64,000 nt of DNA from Tubulanus polymorphus (Eukaryota; Nemertea; Palaeonemertea; Tubulaniformes; Tubulanidae), in the NCBI RefSeq assembly GCF_964204645.1, contig NC_134032.1:11216275-11280274 (forward strand), in the 5' to 3' direction. The first letter of the stretch is position 1, and each line of letters begins with the position of its first letter. Positions 23,140-35,674 of the stretch are shown piece by piece. A program made the position numbers and the translations under genes. The notes under the pieces are model-generated. The model did no database searches. It was given only the letters and a program-made list of their open reading frames with translations, and was not told where the DNA came from.

Positions 23140-26100
23140 ATGGGTAGCGACAGTCCTATTAAACAGGCGGAGGACACGTTCACGAAATGGAAACGTCGAA
23201 TTTACCGTGTCAGAAATTGCGGCATCATCTGGCTGCTCGTGTCGATTTTACTGTTCGTCATCGGAATCATTTTACTGGTTTTCTACGCCTCGTTCATAAA
23301 TGATAAAACTAACAAAGCTAAGCAGTAAGTGTTGTGGTCTTTTCTTATTCCAGTTCCCTATGCCTTCTTGGTTATGATATGATATGATATGATTTATTTG
23401 CATAAAAGATTGTTACAGAGTTTACAAATGAATACACAATATATGGAAAACAATGTACCAATAAATTATGCGAGGAATTAGGAGAAGCCAAAGTTGGTTT
23501 AATCTAGCCCTAATCCCTCGTCCATACACTCTCACATACACACAGACATATACACCAATTTACATTCATTCCTAGTTTACCAAACAAACCAAATATACAT
23601 AATATACATAGACAATTGCACATAAAGTAATGTGGCACGGTATAAAAGATTACACAGATAATTAATAAGTGGAACGAAGATAACGCTGAAGCTGAATTTT
23701 GAAGTTGGATATCGAGTCTAGATATTTTAATTTCTCTGGTAAACTATTCCAGAATTTCGCTCCTTGAATTTTCGTAGATGTATACTTGTATTTAGATTTA
23801 GCAAATTCTATTGATAAGGCCATAGGCCTGCGACAAACTCCTAAACAGGAAATACATTTAAAGTTGCTTGAGACACCTCTAATTTGAACAAAATGCCCGA
23901 AACTCCTTCAATTTTAAGAAATAGGCAATTAGAAATTTTTGTCTAGATTTTTAGTTGTACACAGTGGACTACCCCTTAACAGGGTCCGATCTAAGCAATA
24001 AAATCCACTTGCCCGGGGGGCAAGCATATCTGAAATTTCGCTTGCCCCCTCCAAAAGCTACTTGCCCTGCACAGGCAGTCCGATTGGTGGCACTGTCATC
24101 CGTTGTATCGAGTGGGAAAAAAGCTTTGTGACATAAAATTGCAAAGCCTGGTAGACAAGTGATAACAAAAATACGATAATGATAACCTACTTGCCCTGAT
24201 GAGAATATACTTGTCCCGGGCAATCGGACAAGTGCTTAGATCGGACCCTGCTTAGTCGATACAGTTGGGACCTGGATTTTTTTCACCCAATTAGGCGCTT
24301 ATTTAAGGGTACAAATTTGCTTACAAAACAACCGAATTATTGGTTTACCGAGATAAACAGTACCGATATCGAGGTTTACGCTGTTGGGATATGAAAGTGA
24401 TGCAGACACTAGCGGCAGAACTGCAGATGAAATAATCTATTGCGACAAATTTCGTTCTAATAAATTATTTCATATAAAATTCGAATTGTGGGACATCTTC
24501 AATTAATCTACAGTATACACACATTATAGTGTATCATTCGACTACTAACACATGGTGATTTCGGAGATCGGGTCTGAGCTCGAGAACGGTCGTCACATAT
24601 CGCTTGTTTTATTTCATTTTATCGAAACGTTGTTTACGTGTTATTTCAGCGCTGGTGGCATCGCCGGAGTCGTCACGCTCCTGTTGGGAATTCTCGGTTT
24701 AGTCATCGGAGTACTGATGATCGTTTTATTCCTACATCTGTTCAAAAAAATGGAGCGAAGGGTACGTATTACGTAGTGGCAATATTGAGCAGCCTGATTC
24801 TACGATCAAAATCTAAGTCCAAAAAACGGGATTAGATCGTACGACTGGTTTTATTGATATGGTTAATACAGTGTAAATTTCGTCTGACGCGGACAAACCA
24901 GTAGCCAACTCGAAACCAAACTGACATGGAAAAAAAACTGATTATTTTCAGACTTCTTATTTTTCCGATCAAAACGAACTGCCTTTAAAGACGGTTCTAA
25001 GAGAAATGGCGACACTAACCTAGGATCATCTAGATGTTGAACAAATTAAGATCTGTTTTCAAGATTTATCTTAAGTCTACACTTGGACTCAAAATCATGA
25101 CTGGACCGGGTCCAGAGGTTTACCTTAAGCCATGCATTATTCACATTTGATATGTGAAACATTTTGTGTAGAATTTTGTAAAAAATTTGCTAAGTTCTTC
25201 TCCGTACCTCATGTTTATGACACATTTATTTTTACAGATGAACGGAACAATGGGCCCAAATACCAAATATAACGCGGAAAGTCTGCCGCCCGGTAGTTAC
25301 CCGAAGCAGCCACCAGATGTCGTTGATCCGTCGGCGTATCCCGGTGCCGAACCATCTGCCCCAGATCCGAGGTTCGTTGATTTTCTTCGCTCATTCGGCT
25401 TTCGGTTACGAAGATTTCCGAAATCATTTGGATCCGTTTCCACAGTTGTGAGTTAAGACTTAACTCTGAGTTAAAATTAGTTCATTTTCAATTCTAGAGT
25501 CAATTCTAAGTTAACAACTGTGGAACTGGGTTCTGTATATCACTATCGAATTGCTTTTCACTTGGTTGATTTATGAAGAAAGAAATCTCTTGGCTTGATC
25601 GGTGAAGACTGACTTCATGCTAGTGTCCTCTGAGCTCAGACCACTATTCCAAAATCTTCTATATCCTATAGGCCTAGTAAAAACAAGAAATTGGAGTGTT
25701 AAGTTCATATAAAAGCGTGTAAATTCAGGGGAGATCCTGCTTATGGCTGTTAGGCCAGCATCTTAGCTATGCGCATTGATGTGGTTTTCGCCCCAGAAAA
25801 ACCAACCTAACCTTTGAAATAATCAAACCCTTAGAAAGGGGGGTAACCCAGGACAAGTATGCTAGTACACCCAAGCCAAGAATTCCCCACTTTGTTTGGT
25901 GCTCTTATTCCAGACAAAAAAATCCAGGGAATCCTTTATTTCATGATAAAATGGGGGATTGTGGAGAGCACTTTTTCTTTCTAGGTACTATTTTTGGGGT
26001 CGTCCCCTACGCGCATCTTGAAGCTTCTAACCTAACTGTGTTCGTATCTGATCATGCCACCTAGTGGACCCTCGATTGCCGCAGTAGCACTTCTAATACC

Positions 26101-26183
26101 GATTACAATAACTTTTTTTCAGTCACACGAACAAAGCAGCAACAGTCGATGAAATACACATCGAAGAGAATGTTAAATTCTAA
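23140..26183 (+). CDS. Small two-helix membrane protein with proline-rich tail
   Basis: Four exons join in frame: 23140-23324, 24650-24761, 25238-25371 and 26123-26183, giving 163 residues. The N-terminal 26 residues are charged (TFTKWKRRIYRVRN). Helix 1 is about residues 27-50 (IIWLLVSILLFVIGIILLVF). A short loop (SFINDKTNKAKHAGG) joins it to a glycine-rich helix 2 at about residues 65-90 (TLLLGILGLVIGVLMIVLFL). A cytosolic-looking tail has PPGSYPKQPPDVVDPSAYPG and ends DEIHIEENVKF. PPxY-like and PSAYPG motifs could bind WW or other adaptor domains; that is inference. There is no cleavable signal. I do not recognise the family; it resembles small tetraspan-like or TMEM-type proteins in layout only. 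The start at 23140 is the first ATG of its frame after an upstream GCTG repeat. The intact frame over four exons is strong evidence of a real gene. Confidence 0.85.
23365..23980 (-). mobile_element. LINE 3' end fragment inside intron 1 of the two-helix protein gene
   Basis: The minus strand reads GAKFWNSLPEKLKYLDSISN, then FKIQLQRYLRSTY and a stop at 23662-23664, again a non-LTR polymerase C-terminus. Upstream residues (SSNFKCISCLGVCRRPM) continue the same frame. The 3' end finishes in an ATATC/ATGAT short repeat near 23375. Its family differs from the copy at 22720-22925. Confidence 0.8.
23980..24250. mobile_element. Non-autonomous TIR element in intron 1
   Basis: Perfect 17-base inverted ends: CAGGGTCCGATCTAAGC on the left, and GCTTAGATCGGACCCTG on the right. 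The interior repeats CTTGCCC phrases. CAGGG ends suggest hAT, but I could not see a target duplication. Confidence 0.7.
24960..25150. repeat. Dispersed repeat, inverted relative to 27420-27560
   Basis: The phrase GACTGGACCGGGTCCAGAGG with nearby TAAGCCATG matches in inverted orientation the block at 27420-27560 (GGTTAACCTCTGGACCTGGT). It lies in intron 2 of the two-helix protein gene and has no coding sequence. Confidence 0.5.
25440..25535. mobile_element. MITE family B (CCACAGTTGTGAGTTAA)
   Basis: Inverted ends: CCACAGTTGTGAGTTAA at the left and TTAACAACTGTGG at the right. A better copy is at 60065-60180. It begins about 70 bases after exon 3 of the two-helix protein gene. Confidence 0.65.
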
Positions 26184-29100
26184 TACGATCGGTCGGTGAA
26201 AGTGCCGGTCTGCTCCGGATGGGAGTGCTCCGATATACCTCTGCTCGCGGCGGGAGGTGTGTTAGTGTGTTTTTACTGATTTTCAGTATTACAACAGTCT
26301 CACTACTTGTTCTCTGTCTCCAAACTGTTGAATGTTTTACCCAGGAACGAGTTTTATCTGGCTCAATGTTTATAACGGTAAAACCCGCTTAATCCGGATC
26401 GTTTGAAACTGTTTAAAGTCATTGGTTTATTAAAAACCAGAACCCGGTTCGTCGGTTTCGGGGTTAAATTTCACTCGCATTATGATTCGAAGTCGGTTCA
26501 TTTTCCGAACGTTTAAACTGTGAAGTTGTAAAAATCTAACCTTGAGCTTTCGAATTAGGCCCAGAGGTCAGTTTCACAAATAGGTTTAACTATTAAATCG
26601 ATTTAAGATAAAGTGAATTGATGAAGAGATTGAATTGATCCAAGAGTTAAACCTTTTTGTGAAACTGGACCCTGGACTCGGTTCCGCAGTTGTTAGAGGA
26701 ATATTTGAAAATGAACTGATATCAACTTGAACCTTCCTCACAATCGGGATCTAAGCCCAGTTTCTCAATTGTGAGTTAAGATTTGAATCGGAAGTTAACT
26801 CAGTGAAAACAATGAAACTACTGGTCCCAGTTCCAGAGTTCTGTGTGTTGAAATTCAACTCAAGAGTTACATCAGAATTAACGAACTGAACTGGAACTGA
26901 ATCCTGGTATTTTAACTCAAACTCACAGCTGTTAACTAGATCCTGCGGTTGTTTTTTGTTCTATTTGGATTTAGATCGATTCTTTCTTGATTTCAACATG
27001 ATCTCCGGATTAAGCAGGTTTCATATCTTTGTTCAATCGTTTATTAATGATTTTAACTTATTTTGATTAATTATCGAAGTTGATTAGAAGTGAATGTTAC
27101 AATTATAGTTATATTTATTTATCTTATCCTGATGTATATTATCAGAAATAATATCGGTTTGTGTCGTTTGTTGTGAGGTTTTTCCGAGGGTTTTGCATAT
27201 TTTCTCATTTTTTTCGGAATTCTCGCAGCGGGCATAATAGTTGATAATAATCAACCACCGTAATATTTATTTCCAAATTATGGGAAAATCGACATAGAAT
27301 CTCCGGATGTGATAAACTAAATGCCAGTAAATGTTATTTCGACCTCTTGAAGTGAATATTTAAAACTTTCGATGTGAAATATATTGATGTTGATAAGGTA
27401 TACCAAATAATGCATGACTTAAGTTAAGGTTAACCTCTGGACCTGGTCCAGTCAAGATTTAAGCCCAAAGCATGGACTTAAGATAATTTTAAAAATAAAG
27501 GCTAGTCTAGCCATTACTCTAAAACCATTTCTAAGAACAGTTCATTTTGAACGTGAAAAATAAGATAGATTGGAAATAATCAAATTTTCATCTGAATTCA
27601 GCCAAACATCCGAGCTAGCAACTGGTATGTCTGAGTTAGACGAATTTTACTGTGTAACCAATAAACCAAATTAAGTAAAACCAAAACCGATCTGATCCTG
27701 TGTTTGGACTTAAATTACGACTGAAGAATCAGTCCCTGGCATGTGACTATGTATATCTTATACATGTTTAATACACAAAAGCATAAATGTATATAAAGGT
27801 TTATATGATGTTTTTTTTTTCTGGTTTAAGGAAGCGCCCCGTGTTATTTTGTCGTTCCGTAATACGGAATAGTAGTAATATCGTAATATCGTATAAAACT
27901 ATGGATGAATGTAAAGAAAACGTGTCACAAAGAATATTATAGAATGTATTAATTTTTTTCGAATGATAAGTGCCAAATTTTGACGATTCGTGATTGTTGA
28001 ATTGTAGGGGTTTAAACTTTGTGTGAAGTTGACGAACCCCGAGAAAGGTGTAACCGATGCAGGCGTCAATAAGCTGCCTGGAACCACACGCACTCCCGGA
28101 ATTTCATTGTTGGATGAAGACTGGACGATCAGTTTTCTGAAAGTGGGCCACAGCGAATTCATACCTGCATCAGTTACTGTAGCTATAGTTCAGAGAAATA
28201 TTTCAGATTTATTTTAATAATCGGCTTTTATTTTTCTAGCCGTTGTTTCTGTTTTTCCTCAGATCGTGTTATCTTCCTGCTAAGAATATGTTTCAGAATA
28301 TTTTTCTTCGCTAGATTATCTAAGATTCTTCCAGTTTTCGGTGATGATTTCATTTGTTATCCTCACTTTCCAGGGTCGCCTCGTGCTCTGAAGAGCGCAC
28401 CGTGCGTGTTGGGGTGAGGTTCATCCCCCTGGCAAGTGAGGTTGTTATGATATATTTATCTGCATTTACCGTATATATTATTTTTCCCTGCTCTGTAATT
28501 CGTGATCAGCAAATTATTGCTGTGACCCCAAATGATGTGTGGATTTCTAATCATGGTAAAGAGTTTGAATTTTGAAGAGTTGTAAAGTAGCTTGACTGGG
28601 AAATTGTTCTACTTTGAGAAGGGGTCCTATGCAGATCAGACTATGACACTATGAGTTAAGGGTCATTTTACTAGTGTAAGAGTACAACTGCCCCCAAAAA
28701 TATCCAGAATTCTCTCAAAATTACAGAATAATTTCTAGTGCATTTTCAATCAAACTACTATTTTTTATGTCAACATACTCTCATTTTTGGGGTGGGGAAA
28801 ACTATTACTAGAGGGAGTCAGTAGGCCTACTGGTAGTCTGGTCTGCCTATAGTCCTACAGCTTTCACAAACCCATCTGCTCGATGGGCCTGTATAAACAG
28901 GACTGTGGTCCAAATTTTAAGTAACTATCTTCCCCAGCCTGCCCCAATATACAGTCAAGATGATTCGTTTCAAATTTTTTACATAATTTCAGTAAGATTT
29001 AAAGAGTTTTTCAAGTATATCATGATGATGTTTAGAAATTGTTTGGGGTGAATTTTTCAACAATCATTATTTCTACTGGTACTTAATAAATGAATATTGC

Positions 29101-29475
29101 ATATCTTGCATGATATTCTGTATTTTTATATACAAACTATGGAAAAATAAATTTTATTAGTAACTGCTTAAAAAACACTGTAAATGCGTTATTTTCGATA
29201 ATCCATTATGATTCATTGACGTATCTTTGTCGCTTTTTCAACTGAAGATCAGGCATTTGTGGTGATGTGTTCTACAACTTTTAATGCTAGTCTTGAAGTA
29301 AGACCGGATTCAGTTTTTGTTCAACAAAGTGGTATTGAGTTTGAGTTTGTGGTAGTTAGTACGTTTGACACTCATATGACTTCCGGTCTATGGCTACTAT
29401 GGTAAGAATGCGTATTAAATCTTAGTTTTTCGCAGATTGCGGTCGTGTTTGAAGCCGGCTCGAGTTGTCAGCGCC
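26184..29475. other. 3' flank of the two-helix gene and Rag upstream region
   Basis: The first part is probably 3' UTR. It contains a MITE of family C at 26565-26680 (CAGTTTCACAAATAGGTTTAA ... TTTTGTGAAACTGGACCC) and dispersed repeat 27420-27740. AATAAA signals occur near 29148. Two short ORFs at 27899-28162 (minus) and 28354-28575 (plus) have no recognisable content. No gene is called. Confidence 0.45.
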
Positions 29476-32400
29476 ATGGAACTGAAGAACAGATATTCCC
29501 CCGCGGTTAGAAACGGCGTTCATTTCTCCTACGCCTAAAACCCGTTTAGAAACGGGCCTTCAAATAGTCGACTCTGTCATCTGATAGTCTGTGTCCGCTC
29601 CGTTTGTTTCTCAAAAAAATGAATCATCCGACCCCTTTTTGTGAATGATTAATGTAATTTTTATGCTGGTGTGTATGGATGTCTAGATAAATGTTAGGCC
29701 AACTTTCCACTTTGTATTGCTAATGAAATTAGGGTAATGGTGAGGTGAAACCCAACAATAACATCCTAATAATTAGAACGAAGGAACACCATGACCAAAA
29801 CTGCAGTCGCTCCCTGATAATACGATCCAATGTCCAGTGTTTGTGGTTGTTTTTCGATTAAGAATCGAATTGGTTGAGGGCCTGTGAAAATGTGGAGTGT
29901 GGACTGATCAGTTTTTGAAAGTGTGCTGAAAAATATCCAAATGACTGGTGTTCATAGTTCATTTTCGCTTAAAAATTTAAAAATACCTTTGGGTAAAGTT
30001 CAGAACAGCCTAGACTATCATAAGTTGGAAAAATGTTGATAGAATATCTGAGCGGGGTGCAGATTAATCGTGTTCATATTTGTTGAATGTGTCACTCAAA
30101 AAGCACCTGGAGAGTGATCATCAAGACTTCACATTGATTGAACTATGATTTGGTTTGTTTGGCTTTGCGTTGTTTGGATCTTGGTTTTCCAGACCCTTAT
30201 GGCTTGTTCATTTAACTTCACGACGGGACGGCCTTTGAAGTGTTGCCCGCACACTGTAAGCAGCCAGCAGGACTCAACCCACTTGTCACTTGGCACTGAT
30301 AGTGGATGCAACAACTTCACACCTTATCTCACTGATCTACTGAGGATGATTAAAGTCTAAAATGGCTGCAGATTGAAACCTCAGTTAAAAATCGTTGTCT
30401 CAAACGTCGAAATATTCTCATTTTCAGTCGTATGTAGAAGATGTCGATGACGGCCCGTATAGCTCTAGTTATACCGTAGGCTCGTTCCCGAAAGATTATG
30501 GGTACGGGCCCGATATGGACGGCGATCAGGACATGTCGGGCGGGGCGACGTCCCCGGAAAATAAACCCCGCATTTTACTCATGGGGCTTCGCAGGTAAAC
30601 ATTTTATTAGTAAATCGCATAATTAAAGGTGAAAAAATTGCAGTAGAACTTGATTTTAGAAATAAATTTGTCTTTGACCTGGACCCGATTCCATAGTTCT
30701 AGGATTAATTTCAAAGTGGTTAAGAGTTAAAATAAGATCTGATATTTTAGCTTTTTAAGAGGCAAATCTGAAATCTGTAGAACCAGGTCTTTGGTATAAA
30801 GCGCTGCGCCTAAAAACTTACTCGCTGCGCTATCTCTCGAAGGCCCTTTTAACCCTTTCAGTGCTGGCTAATTAATACCCTATAGTGCTGAAGATAATTT
30901 GAAAATTCTGAAAAATTCCATTCTAGTGTGTTGAATAACGGGAATAGCACTATAGTGCGTCTACACCGCGGCGCGGTGTATTGTTAGTTATTAATAGTTC
31001 ACTATGTTTGACAGGTGCTGCCATCTTTCAAGAGAGATAATTAGTAATTACTAATTAAATCAATACACCGCAGTGTGGTGTACTAGCAAAATCCATCACT
31101 GATTCGTACACTGCACTGCAGTGTAGACGCACTGAAAGGGTTAAATAGCCAGGTTTTAACTTATGTTTTTAAACTTATGTCATCAACTTATCTCGTGTCC
31201 ATAAGACTATTCCATAAACAAGGTCCTTGAATAATTGAAAATAAACTGAATATTGACTGTTAGTGAGTGAGTCAAATCTACTGAAACTGTGGAACCGAGA
31301 CATTTTTCAATTATTCAGCCTGGCAGTTAACTCAATGTCAACCCCCACAAAGTAAAACGAAAACTGATCTAGAAGACTTATGACCGGCTTTTCACTGGCG
31401 TTTTGAAATTTAAGAAGTTTTTTTTCGTCTTCAGGAGTGGCAAATCGTCGATACAGAAAGTCGTGTTTCACAAAATGTCGCCGAACGAAACCTTATTTCT
31501 CGAGAGTACGAGTAAAATAGTTAAAGACGGTGAGTTAAGAATATTCATAGTTCAAAAACAAAACTGCCTCAAAGTTTCTGTATTTAATAATCAGTCGTAT
31601 TGATTCTATTCGTTCTGTTTTCTAGATATATCGAACAGTTCGTTCGTGCAGTTTCATATTTGGGATTTCCCGGGACAGATCGATTTCTTCGACCCTCAGT
31701 TCGATTTCGAGATGATTTTCAGCGGATGTGGTGCTCTTATTTACGTGATAGATGCTCAGGTAATTACAATTAATCAGCGTGAGATGGGATAATTTCAAGG
31801 GCGAGGGTAACTCGAGAGGGGAGAGGCTCCAGGGTAGATTCTGCTTTTTAATTCTGGATTCTTGGCCGAGTTTTGACTTAAGACTAAATGTAAACGTTAT
31901 CTTTGATCTTAAGGCCAGTATAAGTTGTCAGATAGGTTACAGAACTAAACTAAAGTGAGCTTAGACTGATCTTAAGTTGTTAGATTGGCTATAGACGTAG
32001 AACCATAATAAGCTGAGCTGGGTCTTTAATATCTTCACCTAATTGTTGGTGGTAAGCTTTTATAATGGGATGGGCTTATATCAACTCATGTGAAACTGAC
32101 CCACACGCAGCTTACTGACTTAGGTGTTAAGTTGTAAGATTGGCTAGAGAACCAAAATAAGCTTTAGGTTGGTAGAATGGGCTTAGACTGGTCTTAACAG
32201 GTCCTGTCAATTTGAAAATGGTTAAATCCAGTTTAAACAAAAAAAAACATAGTGTGAATAAGATTGAAACGATAATCTTTTCAGGATGACTATATGGAAG
32301 CGTTGTCCAAGTTACACATGACGGCGTCGCGAGCGTATAAAGTCAACCCAAGCATCAAATTCGAGGTTTTTATTCACAAAGTCGACGGTTTGTCGGACGA

Positions 32401-35400
32401 CCATAAAATCGAAACGCAGCGTGATATCCATCAGCGGGCTAACGACGATTTAGCGGACGCCGGATTAGACAGTTTACATCTCAGGTATTGTGCGAAATAG
32501 ATTCGAATGAGTTCCCCTGTTTGACATTTACTAAAGTGCGATAAGTTTCCAAATGAAATGCAAAGGAAATTGAAAATAACGATTAAGGTATTGCCAGCCA
32601 GTGGATCCTCAGTTGCCACAGTAGCTTTGCCAGTTCCAGAATAGGAAAGGTCTGAATTCGCATTTGTGTCACCTAATATTTTGTTAGTTCTCCATTTCAC
32701 TGATTCAATGACACCTAATGGACCCTCAATTGCCACAGTAGCACTGCTATGTATTTCTCCATTACCTTAATGTGAAATGCTTATTTCACACTAGGACATG
32801 GCAGTGGTACACATAGCATTTGGTTGTTAGGGGGGCAAAGAATAAACAACAAACAACCCCAATATAGCGATTCTTCTTATATGTCCCAACAGAATCTCTA
32901 GTAAACGTTTAACAAAATGCTTGTCAATCCCAAGTGAAGGAATTTCAATACAGAAAGATTTTTAAAATGGGCGCAAATACAGTAGAACTGGTTTAATTCG
33001 GATCACCTAGCACTGGAAATTTTGTCCAATCAAAAAGAAGTCCGGATTATGTTCTCTCGTTTGAATAGAAATAACCTAGAGGGGACTGGAATTTTTGTCC
33101 GAAATAAGTGAAGATCCGAAAAAATCCGATCTGAATTAAACGAATTGTACTGTAGACAAAATTTCTGCAGGGCAACAGCCCCTGCTGTCGCACTGAGTAC
33201 AGCTTCGTAGGACTGCTTGGTGGATCCTCGAGGTGCCATGAGCCATAATTCATGATGACTGAATATGTTTTCCCACTGTTTATATTTCAGTTTTCATTTG
33301 ACGAGTATATACGACCACTCAATATTCGAAGCGTTCAGTAAAGTTGTGCAGAAATTAATTCCGCAATTGCCGACGCTGGAAAATCTGCTCAATATTTTCA
33401 TTTCGGTGAGTTGCACCCTACCCCTCGCCGACAAAGGTCTGCCGTGGTCAAATTCAGCGTGGCCACTTGTCTGGAAATCAGCGAAAAGTCAGTGAATTTT
33501 CTTTTCTTCAGAAAAGTTAGGGAACACTGACTTGACCTGGAATCCTGAAAAACATAGGGAATCAGAAAAATCTGGCAAAAATCAGGGAATTTGACAAATT
33601 TCACCAAAAACCTGGAAAACTCGGGAATTCGGATAATGTTATTAACCGTGTGTCCTTTATCACTTGGTGATTCAATCAATAATGAGTGAACTATAACATT
33701 TCGAACCTAGAAATTAATCCGGTTCACTCACGAAATTTTGTGTAATCACATAGAAAAGTAAGGGAAAACATGAGGGATTTGTAAATGGGCGGAAAGTGGT
33801 CACCTCGCAAATGAAACCATGGACAGCTGACATTCAGAATACTTTTTCATGTGACAGACTCTATTATCTGGTCTGCTTGGGGAAAACAATATTCACCGAT
33901 ATCGATACGTCGTTTATTTTCGTTTGCAGAATTCTGGTATTGAGAAAGCATTCCTGTTCGACGTGGTCAGCAAAATCTACATCGCTACCGACAGTTCACC
34001 CGTTGATATGCAGTCTTACGAATTATGTTGTGATATGATCGATGTAGTCATCGATGTTAGCTGTATTTACGGGTGAGTGTGTGATGTTCTACATCCCGAA
34101 ATTCTTTATCCCTACAATCTGACGCCTCCTGCCAAACCCTATCTCAAGACTCCAACAGTTGTTCGACTTTTATGCAGTTATCAATCCGCTACCTGGACCC
34201 CCTCAGATATACGATACTTTATCAACATTCCTGCAAGTTTTGATCTTCCACCCCTTCACATTTATTCAGGACATGTTGAATTGAAACTTCTTTTGGGTGT
34301 ATATAGGACTCCTCCTAGGGTATACTGCCGAAAATGGCTTTCCTTAGTACCTCCTATGTATGAAGGATGTATGTGTATGTTGTGAATTCACAAATCGACC
34401 ATTTATATTGTGAATATGGATGATCCTTACCAACAGTGCTTTCTTTTTCTATCAAGAAATGCTTGAAGTGCTAGATTTTGCCTCAGTCTACCTACCGAGC
34501 CCTGGGCCCAGTTTCACGAAGAAGTTAAACTCAAATATTTGGTGTAATTGCCATTGGTTACTTCATGTTTTCAATGAGGACAACAATTGAAACTTAACTG
34601 ATTTAAGCTTAAACTTTTTCGTGAAACCGGGCCCGGCTTGATTTATCTATTTGACAAGTGTACATGGTGGAGTAGACTTGCGGCCCTTGAAATAGTCTCG
34701 ATAGGAAAGTTTTCTAAGCTTTATTTGTGTGATGTTTTCTTTTTCCAGGGAGGACACAGAAACTAGTGCGTTTGATACGCAATCTAGTTCGATAATACGT
34801 TTAAACAACGCGACTATTTTATATCTACGAGAGGTGAACAAGTACTTAGCTCTAGTCTGTATATTACGTGAGGATAGTTTCGATAGGCAAGGTACGTATA
34901 GATGTTACGCACAATTAAATTATTTGACATGGCATTGCGTTCATCGCATGTCATCCTCCCGTGGTAGCGATTTGAATCTGATGATACGGAGAAGCCTCAT
35001 CTACGGCATGATATCTGCCTGCTGCTGACCACGGACTTGAGAGAATTTGCATTTAGAGACCTTCATTTTATAGTGGACTCCTCTAGTATTACTGCAGAGT
35101 TTCTATGGAATGACTTCAACTGGGTCTATAATTCTAGTCATTGTTCTCCATATGCTGGTATTTGAGTAAAAGGGCTGCATCCATTGTGAAGTTAATGACA
35201 TTGTGGCTGCTGAAGTAGCAAGGCTTTCGATGCCGAAAATACAGAAATTTAAGCTTCATTTCGGTGTAATCGTCTTCTATTTTTCATATTAGCTCAATAT
35301 ATTTCGAAACAATCATCAGCATTGATAGAATATTGACATCCACTCCGGTAGGGGCAGCAGATATTTTATAAGGGGTGGCCGATTTTCAGATGGGTGCATT

Positions 35401-35674
35401 TTAAAGATAAAAGGGTCCCTTTTAAACCTGTTGTGAACTGAAATTTGAAGAAAAACTACTGCAGGATTTAGATCAGATGACGAAAATCATAACATGCCTT
35501 TTGTTTTAGAACTTCTATTCATTGGTCATTTCAGGAATAATCGATTATAATTTTCATTGCTTCCGGCGGGCGATTCAAGAGGTATTCGACGTGCGGTGTA
35601 AAAGTCAACTGCTACAACACAGTTCACAGGATAGCGTGCAAAGTAACGGACTACCGGTGAAATCAATGACGTGA
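29476..35674 (+). CDS. RRAGC: Rag GTPase C/D
   Basis: Exons 30428-30594, 31435-31529, 31626-31759, 32285-32484, 33291-33405, 33930-34072, 34749-34891 and 35535-35674 join in frame. A first coding exon 29476-29505 (ten codons, good GCGCCATGG start context, weak GTTAGA donor) gives 388 residues. The protein has the C/D-type SFPKDYGYG lead, P loop GLRRSGKSS, switch [14 protein letters not shown], base-recognition HKVDG, and the C-terminal roadblock dimerisation fold ([29 protein letters not shown]-type segment). Rag C/D pairs with Rag A/B on lysosomes, is held there by Ragulator, and recruits mTORC1 when amino acids are plentiful. The length is close to the human protein. Nothing essential is missing. 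C versus D cannot be told apart, since most invertebrates have one gene. Intron 2 carries a piggyBac-type MITE. Confidence is lower only for the first exon. Confidence 0.95.
30853..31140. mobile_element. piggyBac-type MITE with TTAA target duplication
   Basis: Perfect 12-base ends, CCCTTTCAGTGC and GCACTGAAAGGG, are flanked on both sides by TTAA (30849-30852 and 31141-31144). These are the hallmarks of piggyBac insertion. The 288-bp interior has internal inverted phrases (ACACCGCGGCGCGGTGT and ACTGCACTGCAGT) and no ORF. It sits in a Rag GTPase intron. A worn relative lies at about 58960-59200. Confidence 0.9.
33440..33640. repeat. Dispersed AGGGAATC/TCTGGAAAATC repeat
   Basis: GTGGCCACTTGTCTGGAAATCA with nearby TCAGGGAATTTGACAAATTT is shared with 57155-57255 in the glutaminase gene. 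Both copies start a few bases after an exon. No termini were defined. Confidence 0.5.
34503..34640. mobile_element. MITE family C (GGGCCCAGTTTCACGAA)
   Basis: Inverted ends GGGCCCAGTTTCACGAAGAA and TTTTTCGTGAAACCGGGCCC enclose about 100 bp with no ORF. Relatives lie at 26565-26680 and 47298-47410. It lies in a Rag GTPase intron. Confidence 0.75.

Noticed and set aside
25187-25456. 89-codon ORF as an independent gene
   Set aside because: Only 25238-25371 is coding, as exon 3 of the two-helix protein; the rest is intron read-through.
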